A stretch of 64,000 nucleotides of DNA from Paenibacillus durus ATCC 35681 (GTDB taxonomy: Bacteria; Bacillota; Bacilli; Paenibacillales; Paenibacillaceae): NCBI RefSeq assembly GCF_000993825.1, contig NZ_CP011114.1:2170001-2234000 (forward strand), written 5' to 3'. The translations under genes and the position numbers were made by a program. Below the pieces are notes generated by a model that had not been told where the DNA came from, ran no database searches, and was given only the letters and a program-made list of their open reading frames with translations. Positions 58,973 through 64,000 of the stretch are shown here, piece by piece. Position 1 is the stretch's first letter. The number at the start of each line of letters is the position of its first letter.

Positions 58973-60030
58973 CAAAGTTCAACGATAAATGTAGTGCCTT
59001 TGCCCGGTTCACTTTCAAAATATACTTTTCCACCCGACATCTCAACGATCTTCTTGACGATAACCAGTCCCAATCCATTCCCGTCCTGCGAGCGTGATTT
59101 GTCGCCTTTATAGAACCGTTCAAAAATACGTCCCTTATCCTCTTCCCTAATCCCGATGCCATAATCCGTAATTTCCACATTTACGAGCTCTCCGCTTCTG
59201 TACAGACCAATTTTTATCGTACCCTGCTGATGTGAAAATTTAATGGCATTCTGAATCAGGTTTAACCACACCTCCTGAAGCAAATGCTCATCGCCCGCAA
59301 TCGTCACTTCCTCCAGGTCAATATCGAATTCAATCTCCTTCCTCGACCACGCGGCTTCCAGGATTAATACCGCTTTCCTGATCTGTTCATCGAGCGAAAA
59401 TACGGTTGCCTGCTCTCGTATCACTTTACTGTCCAGCTCGGAAAGCTTTAATAGATTGGACGAAAGCACCGACAGCCGCTCACTTTCGTTCACGATGATT
59501 TCGGTGTATTCCGAGAATTGCTCGTCCGTCAGCTGGTTGTCTCGAATTAGCTTGGCAAAACCTTTTATGGAGGTAATGGGGGTCTTAAACTCATGTGACA
59601 CGCTGGATACGAAGTCTTTGCGCAGCACGTCGATATTTTTCAGTTCCTTAGTCATTAGGTTAAAATCGGCGGTCAACTGCCCCATTTCATCCCCACTCGT
59701 TACTTTTACCTCAATATCGAAGTTGCCCTTGGCCACCTCTTTGGATGCCTTGGATAGCCTCTTGATCGGTTTTACAATGCTTCTTACCGCAAATAAGATG
59801 ATGATTGTTCCTACTGCGGCGCTTACAAGAAAGACAAGACCGGTAATCGATCGGACTCTTCTAAATTCAGCCATTAACTGGTCCTGGTCCATAGACAATT
59901 TATCGAAAAAACTAATGGCAATGACATTAATAGTCACACCAAAAGTCAATGAGTTTAGTATCCACCATATTAGCAAAAAGAGGATTGCGAATTTAGCATA
60001 AATGGATGTGAGCAGACGGGGCTTTTTCAT
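58945..60030 (-). CDS. Sensor histidine kinase of the ABC-exporter operon
   Basis: A 361-residue kinase. Transmembrane helices lie at about 10-40 and 60-85, with a short external loop. HAMP follows, then HisKA with VSHEFKTPITSIKGFAKLI, and HATPase_c with NLIQNAIKFSHQ, DYGIGIREEDKG and DGNGLGLVIVKKIVEMSGG. It is the last gene of a five-gene operon and overlaps the regulator by 4 bases. The context suggests that it senses the exporter's substrate or membrane stress and feeds back on the same operon. Confidence 0.93.
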   Translation of the reverse strand: MKKPRLLTSIYAKFAILFLLIWWILNSLTFGVTINVIAISFFDKLSMDQDQLMAEFRRVRSITGLVFLVSAAVGTIIILFAVRSIVKPIKRLSKASKEVAKGNFDIEVKVTSGDEMGQLTADFNLMTKELKNIDVLRKDFVSSVSHEFKTPITSIKGFAKLIRDNQLTDEQFSEYTEIIVNESERLSVLSSNLLKLSELDSKVIREQATVFSLDEQIRKAVLILEAAWSRKEIEFDIDLEEVTIAGDEHLLQEVWLNLIQNAIKFSHQQGTIKIGLYRSGELVNVEITDYGIGIREEDKGRIFERFYKGDKSRSQDGNGLGLVIVKKIVEMSGGKVYFESEPGKGTTFIVELCQISPFHSA

Positions 60031-60701
60031 ATCAGCTTTTCCACCTTGTACCCAAGTCCCCTGACGGTGACGATTTTAAATTCCTCGAATCCATCGAATT
60101 TCTCGCGCAAGCGCTTGATATGGACATCAATGGTGCGTTCGTCGGTGTCATGATCCAGCCCCCAAATTTCATTCATCAGATCCTGCCGCGTAAATATTTT
60201 TTGCGGATAGCTTAGCAGCTTAAACAGCAGGTAAAACTCTTTTTTGGGCAAAATAAACGTTTCGGCTGGAGTTGTGATCGTTAACGTTTCATAATCAAGG
60301 ATAACCTCGCCGATCACGATTCGATGCTCATTGGAAATTTTGGCCCGGCGGAGCAATGCATGGACCCGCAGCAGCATTTCATCAAAATCAATCGGCTTTA
60401 CCATATAGTCATCGGTGCCGACCAGAAAGCCTTTTTTCTTATCTGCAAAGGTTTCCTTTGCCGTAATCATCAATATAGGGAGATCATGCCTTGAGCCTCT
60501 TAGTTCTTCGGTTAACGTGTAGCCATCCATGTTCGGCATCATAATATCCGCGATCATTAGATCGATATGCTCCGTATCCAGCACTTCCAATGCTTTCAAT
60601 CCATCAGAAGCGGCAAAAACATGATATCCATCGCGGATTAAATATGTTGTCATCAGCTTTCGGATACTTTCATTATCATCAACAACCAGAATATTGACCA
60701 T
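60027..60701 (-). CDS. OmpR-family response regulator of the ABC-exporter operon
   Basis: A 224-residue regulator. Receiver motifs are ILVVDDNESIRKLM, LMIADIMMPNMDG and TDDYMVKPIDFDE. The winged helix ends VRGLGYKVEKL. It lies 36 bases downstream of the permease gene and overlaps the kinase by 4 bases. It probably activates the adaptor-ATPase-permease genes, as in related BceRS- or CssRS-like arrangements. Confidence 0.93.
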   Translation of the reverse strand: MVNILVVDDNESIRKLMTTYLIRDGYHVFAASDGLKALEVLDTEHIDLMIADIMMPNMDGYTLTEELRGSRHDLPILMITAKETFADKKKGFLVGTDDYMVKPIDFDEMLLRVHALLRRAKISNEHRIVIGEVILDYETLTITTPAETFILPKKEFYLLFKLLSYPQKIFTRQDLMNEIWGLDHDTDERTIDVHIKRLREKFDGFEEFKIVTVRGLGYKVEKLI

Positions 60702-60737
60702 TTTTGCCGCTTCCTTTAATAGTTAGTATCTGCTTAA

Positions 60738-61910
60738 TTACAAGCTTCTGAGCGCGTCTATCGGATTGAGTCTGCTGGCTTTTCTGGCAGGCATATACCC
60801 GAACACAATACCTACTCCGGCAGAGAACCCTATCGCCAGTGCAACGGTAGACATGGAGATGGAGAAGCCCAGTCCAATAAGCGCTGCGGCAACATAGGCA
60901 ATGAGTGCTCCAAGTATTAATCCGATCAGTCCGCCAATAAGCGAGAGGAAGATCGATTCGATGATAAATTGAAGCTGTATTCGATTCGGAGTCGCTCCCA
61001 AAGCTTTGCGAAGACCGATTTCCGTCGTCCGTTCGGTGATGGATACAAGCATCATGTTCATAATACCGATCCCCCCGACAACAAGCGAAATAGCGGCTAT
61101 TCCCCCAAGAAGCATGGACATCATCGACATCATGGATTGGAAGGAATCGATCATATCCCCCATATTATTAACGGTATATGCGTTATCCTTGTAATTAAAC
61201 GCCGCATTCAGCACGGCTTTAATATCGGTTACCGAATGATCCGCCAAGCTGGTATCCTTAAGATAAACATCCAAATTCGAGATACTTTTTACGTTCAAAT
61301 TACGCAGCGCGGTTGTATATGGAATGAGGATCGAATCATTATTTGAGTTGAGCCCAAATCCGCTTGAAGAGGTTAATGTGCCGATTACCGTATAAGTCGT
61401 CCCGTTGATCATTAACTCTTTGCCGACAGGGTCAACCCCGTAATAGAATTCATTCACAATATCGCTGCCAAGAACAGCAACTTGATTTTTGCTTTCCAGG
61501 TCCAATCGATTGATTGCTCTTCCGGATTTCAACAAGCTTGAATCGGACTTGAAGTAAACGTCATTCTTTCCCTGAACCGATGCGTCTTCTTTAACATGAC
61601 CATTATACACAATACCCGTCTTCCCTGAAACGGTGGGCGATACGCCGCTGATATTGTCTAATTCCGCAATGCTGTTCATATCATCTTCGTTAAGGCCCTG
61701 CTTAAGAGGAGTGCCCATCGCATTAACGATAATCCGGTTGACGCCAAGCGCATTGACTTGATCGCTGATACTGTTCGTCGCGCCTTGAACGATCGTAATT
61801 AATGCGATAATCGAGGCTACGCCGATAACGATACCGAGCATGGTTAAGAAGGAACGGAGCTTGTTATGAATAATATTTTCCCAGGACATCTTTATGCTTT
61901 CATACAGCAT
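60738..61910 (-). CDS. MacB/YknZ-type ABC permease
   Basis: A 390-residue permease with the MacB layout: an N-terminal helix (LTMLGIVIGVASIIALITIV), a large periplasmic-core domain (about 45-260) and three C-terminal helices in the FtsX domain (GGIGIMNMMLVSITERTTEIGLRK, shown here in parts). There are no NBD residues in it; the ATPase is the adjoining gene with no gap. The system would export peptides, antibiotics or lipoprotein-like molecules. Together with the adaptor it forms a YknXYZ-like tripartite pump of Gram-positive bacteria. Confidence 0.93.
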   Translation of the reverse strand: MLYESIKMSWENIIHNKLRSFLTMLGIVIGVASIIALITIVQGATNSISDQVNALGVNRIIVNAMGTPLKQGLNEDDMNSIAELDNISGVSPTVSGKTGIVYNGHVKEDASVQGKNDVYFKSDSSLLKSGRAINRLDLESKNQVAVLGSDIVNEFYYGVDPVGKELMINGTTYTVIGTLTSSSGFGLNSNNDSILIPYTTALRNLNVKSISNLDVYLKDTSLADHSVTDIKAVLNAAFNYKDNAYTVNNMGDMIDSFQSMMSMMSMLLGGIAAISLVVGGIGIMNMMLVSITERTTEIGLRKALGATPNRIQLQFIIESIFLSLIGGLIGLILGALIAYVAAALIGLGFSISMSTVALAIGFSAGVGIVFGYMPARKASRLNPIDALRSL

Positions 61911-62603
61911 CTACTCCACCTCCTGCCCCGTCTGCTCTGTTAGATAACCGTCTAAAATATGAACGACTCTTTTGGCATGACTTGCGATCTTGATATCATG
62001 GGTAATCATCACAATCGTTCTTCCATCTACATTCAGTTCTTCGAACAGTTCCATGACCTGTGCACCTGTCTTTTGATCCAGGGCACCTGTTGGTTCATCC
62101 GCTAGCAGGATCGTCGGTTCCGTAACCAATGCGCGGGCAATCGCCACACGCTGCTGCTGTCCGCCGGAGAGCTGGTTGGGCAGATTTTTCATTCTTTCCG
62201 CTAATCCTACACGTTCAAGGATTGCCTTTGCGCGCTGCTGGCGTTCCGAAAATGACAAGCCTCGATATATTAATGGAAGCTCCACATTTTGCAGAGCGGT
62301 CATCCGGGGTAACAGCTGAAAATTCTGAAAGACAAAGCCTATTTCTTTATTCCGTATTTTAGCAAGCTCAATCTCATCCAGGTCATTAATATCATTGCCG
62401 GAGAGCAGATACTTCCCTGACGACGGCACATCCAGACAACCAATGATGTTCATCATGGTAGATTTGCCTGAGCCTGACGGACCCAGTATGGACACAAATT
62501 CACCGGAATGGATGGTTAAGTTTACATCATGCAGAATGGGCAGCTCTTCCTCACCCATATAGTAGCTTTTATTTATATTTTGCATGCGAAGAATTTCTGT
62601 CAT
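61911..62603 (-). CDS. MacB/YknY-type ABC ATP-binding protein
   Basis: A 230-residue ATPase with Walker [17 protein letters not shown]-loop [14 protein letters not shown], signature [15 protein letters not shown], Walker [13 protein letters not shown] and H-loop MITHD. This is the LolD/MacB subgroup that drives extracytoplasmic extrusion by mechanotransmission. The gene overlaps the adaptor gene by 4 bases and abuts the permease gene directly, all in one operon. Confidence 0.95.
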   Translation of the reverse strand: MTEILRMQNINKSYYMGEEELPILHDVNLTIHSGEFVSILGPSGSGKSTMMNIIGCLDVPSSGKYLLSGNDINDLDEIELAKIRNKEIGFVFQNFQLLPRMTALQNVELPLIYRGLSFSERQQRAKAILERVGLAERMKNLPNQLSGGQQQRVAIARALVTEPTILLADEPTGALDQKTGAQVMELFEELNVDGRTIVMITHDIKIASHAKRVVHILDGYLTEQTGQEVE

Positions 62604-63499
62604 TCGTTACCGCCCCCATTAGAACCATTCGCATTGCCGCCTCCTCTGCCGAATCCTACTTGTGTTGATGCCGCAGCAGCTTTTTTATAGAGAATCGTTT
62701 CTCCGTTCGCAACCCCGCTCTTCACTTCAACGCTTGTCCCATCATTGATCCCCGTCGTGATTTCCGTTTTAACCTCCGCCCCATTTTGATCTTTCTTTAG
62801 TACATAGGGCTGATTGTTGTCGTCAAACTGTATGGCTGTCATCGGCAATGTAACAACTCCCGCAGCCTTGCTGCTAATAAGCTTTACCTCTGCCGACATG
62901 CCGATCTTGAGGTCTTTATCTTTGGCAAGGTCAATCGTCGCTATAAAGAAGGTGATCCCGTTCATAATCTGGCCTTCTTTAGAAATACTGCTGATCTTCC
63001 CTGTCATTTCCTTGTTGATTGCCCCAATTTTTACTGCTGCTTCCTTGCCTGCGGCTAGGGCATGAATGTCGTATTCATCCACCTTGACATTAAGCTCCAG
63101 GTTATTATAATCCACGATTTCCAGCAGCGCCGTTCCGGCCATGACCTGTGCGTTATCTTCTACATTGATCTTCACAACTTCACCGTTGATTTTCGACTTA
63201 ATCTCATCTCCGGCTGTTGTCGTAAGCAGCACATCGCCTTCGCTAACCGTATCTCCCTCTTTGACTTTAATATCCGATATTTGTAATATCTTCTCCGCCA
63301 TAACCGTTTGGCGGTTCTTCGTTTCGACATTTCCTGAAAAAGAATAATAGGTCGTGATATCTCCTGTCTTGGCAATTGCACTTTCATAGGATGCGGCTGC
63401 GGGCCGCATTAACAACGTACCGGCAATAACGGCCACGGCAATTACTACTAAACCGATAACCAGCCATTTTCTTGTCTTGGACTTTCTTTTTGTACTCAT
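62600..63499 (-). CDS. HlyD/RND-type efflux adaptor (YknX-like)
   Basis: A 299-residue membrane-fusion-like protein. An N-terminal anchor (WLVIGLVVIAVAVIAGTLL) precedes a lipoyl/biotinyl-like domain (VKEGDTVSEGDVLLTT, and INVEDNAQVMAGTALLEIVD), a beta-barrel domain, and a Gly/Asn-rich C-terminal end (GFGRGGGNANGSNGGGN). AGGAGG lies 8 bases before ATG 63499. First gene of the operon. In Gram-positive bacteria such adaptors couple the MacB-like permease to substrate recognition outside the membrane. Confidence 0.93.
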   Translation of the reverse strand: MSTKRKSKTRKWLVIGLVVIAVAVIAGTLLMRPAAASYESAIAKTGDITTYYSFSGNVETKNRQTVMAEKILQISDIKVKEGDTVSEGDVLLTTTAGDEIKSKINGEVVKINVEDNAQVMAGTALLEIVDYNNLELNVKVDEYDIHALAAGKEAAVKIGAINKEMTGKISSISKEGQIMNGITFFIATIDLAKDKDLKIGMSAEVKLISSKAAGVVTLPMTAIQFDDNNQPYVLKKDQNGAEVKTEITTGINDGTSVEVKSGVANGETILYKKAAAASTQVGFGRGGGNANGSNGGGNE

Positions 63500-63600
63500 G
63501 AAGAAACCTCCTATGTAATTATTGAAGCAATCATAACCCAGGTATATGAACTGTAGATGAACGGCCGAAAAAAATCTCTGGGAGTGAATGATGGCATCAC

Positions 63601-63624
63601 AAAAAAAGGCGCCCTAAGGCGCCC
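63601..63624 (-). terminator. Terminator of the crystallin-like gene
   Basis: GGCGCCC-TAA-GGGCGCC-like arms (63608-63614 and 63618-63624), followed on the minus strand by seven T residues. It lies just after the stop at 63635. Confidence 0.75.
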
Positions 63625-63634
63625 ATTTGCGGTG

Positions 63635-64000
63635 TTACTGTCTTATGATGAGGATGTCGCGAGGCGGTCTGCCCGTGCTTTGGATTAGGGCAATTTCGAC
63701 GTTGGTCAGGTTGCGTCCTACCAAAATAAACGAAGATGTGACATTGTTGAAGTTAAAATTACCCAAGTTCGCTACGTTTTGACTTCCACGGAACACACGG
63801 AATGATCCCTGAAAGTTAATTCTTGAGAACAGAACAAGCGTTACTTGAGAGCTCTGCACCACATTTCTGAGCCGGAAGCTCGAGAGAACATTGTCGAACC
63901 GAAACGCTCCAAGATCACGAACCGCAACTCCTCCCCGTCTGAAAAGAATCCGGCGGCCAGTAAAATTGGTGCCCGACCAAAGAGAAAGACGTACATCTCT
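63635..64000 (-). CDS. Beta-gamma-crystallin-like protein, 5' part missing (runs off the right edge)
   Basis: The frame is open from the window edge to the stop at 63635, 121 residues seen. An in-frame GTG at 63862 would give only 75. Two successive Greek-key-like repeats are present: NFTGRRILFRRGGVAVRDLG with FRFDNVLSSFRL, and NFQGSFRVFRGSQNVANLG with FNFNNVTSSFIL. The spaced F-x-G and S-S-F positions match beta-gamma-crystallin motifs, which bind calcium in microbial members, although the canonical N/D-N/D-x-x-S/T-S loop is only partly met (NNVTSS, DNVLSS). The N-terminus and any signal peptide lie outside the window. Confidence 0.65.
   Translation of the reverse strand, partial: RDVRLSLWSGTNFTGRRILFRRGGVAVRDLGAFRFDNVLSSFRLRNVVQSSQVTLVLFSRINFQGSFRVFRGSQNVANLGNFNFNNVTSSFILVGRNLTNVEIALIQSTGRPPRDILIIRQ

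Overview
The window looks like a chromosomal segment of a spore-forming Bacillota of the Paenibacillus type. I infer this from AGGAGG-type ribosome binding sites, frequent GTG/TTG starts, sporulation-associated genes (a YjcZ-like peptide, YmaF, a CotA-type laccase), many OmpR-type two-component pairs and MarR/TetR/Rrf2 cassettes, and the fused assimilatory nitrate reductase seen in this group. Most of the window has mid-range base composition. The 49.0-54.0 kb block is clearly A+T-rich.

Layout. 0-6.4 kb holds a two-component system, a CDF metal exporter, YmaF, a NodB-type deacetylase, a YjcZ-like peptide and a DUF116 protein, plus the tail of a gene entering at the left edge. 6.6-12.5 kb is a nitrate assimilation unit: a promoter, a leader RNA with two ANTAR-type hexaloop hairpins and a terminator, a nitrate transporter, and a 1401-residue nitrate reductase/flavoprotein fusion. 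An IS3-family element follows (12.65-14.05 kb). 14.3-17.5 kb holds a frameshifted SnoaL-like lipoprotein, an alpha/beta hydrolase with an Rrf2 regulator and matching operators, and a TetR regulator. 17.6-20.1 kb is an unfamiliar cluster of four repetitive or low-complexity proteins. A second IS (20.21-21.88 kb) has landed in the T-tract of a terminator. 22-29.6 kb carries a divergent KASIII-like enzyme, a nucleoside hydrolase, a quinone-oxidoreductase-like MDR enzyme with an HxlR regulator, a laccase and a flavodoxin-family protein.

29.7-32.9 kb is a two-gene operon of nitrogenase component-1-like proteins (D- and K-like). It has its own promoter, a long structured leader and a terminator, and no reductase (H) gene is in the window. 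33-36.5 kb is a MarR-esterase-amidohydrolase cassette bracketed by decayed copies of the ends of the MDR and nucleoside hydrolase genes. 36.5-48.7 kb contains small regulatory cassettes (several with visible palindromic operators), a YhgE-like permease, a class-C beta-lactamase-like protein, a VanRS-like pair, and AraC with an EamA transporter.

49.0-56.5 kb is a defence island: HamA-HamB (Hachiman), then a DarT ADP-ribosyltransferase and a NADAR-like antitoxin, in one tightly packed operon. Next to it are a wrecked large serine recombinase and a truncated CDS, and a diverged direct repeat derived from a YyaL/DUF255 thioredoxin-domain gene lies on each side. 56.5-64 kb has a secreted protein, an HD hydrolase, a MacAB-like ABC exporter with its own two-component system, and a partial beta-gamma-crystallin-like gene leaving at the right edge.

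The strongest candidates for something new are the four-gene Hachiman-DarT-NADAR operon, the reductase-less nitrogenase-like pair with its leader, and the NE/ND-repeat protein cluster.
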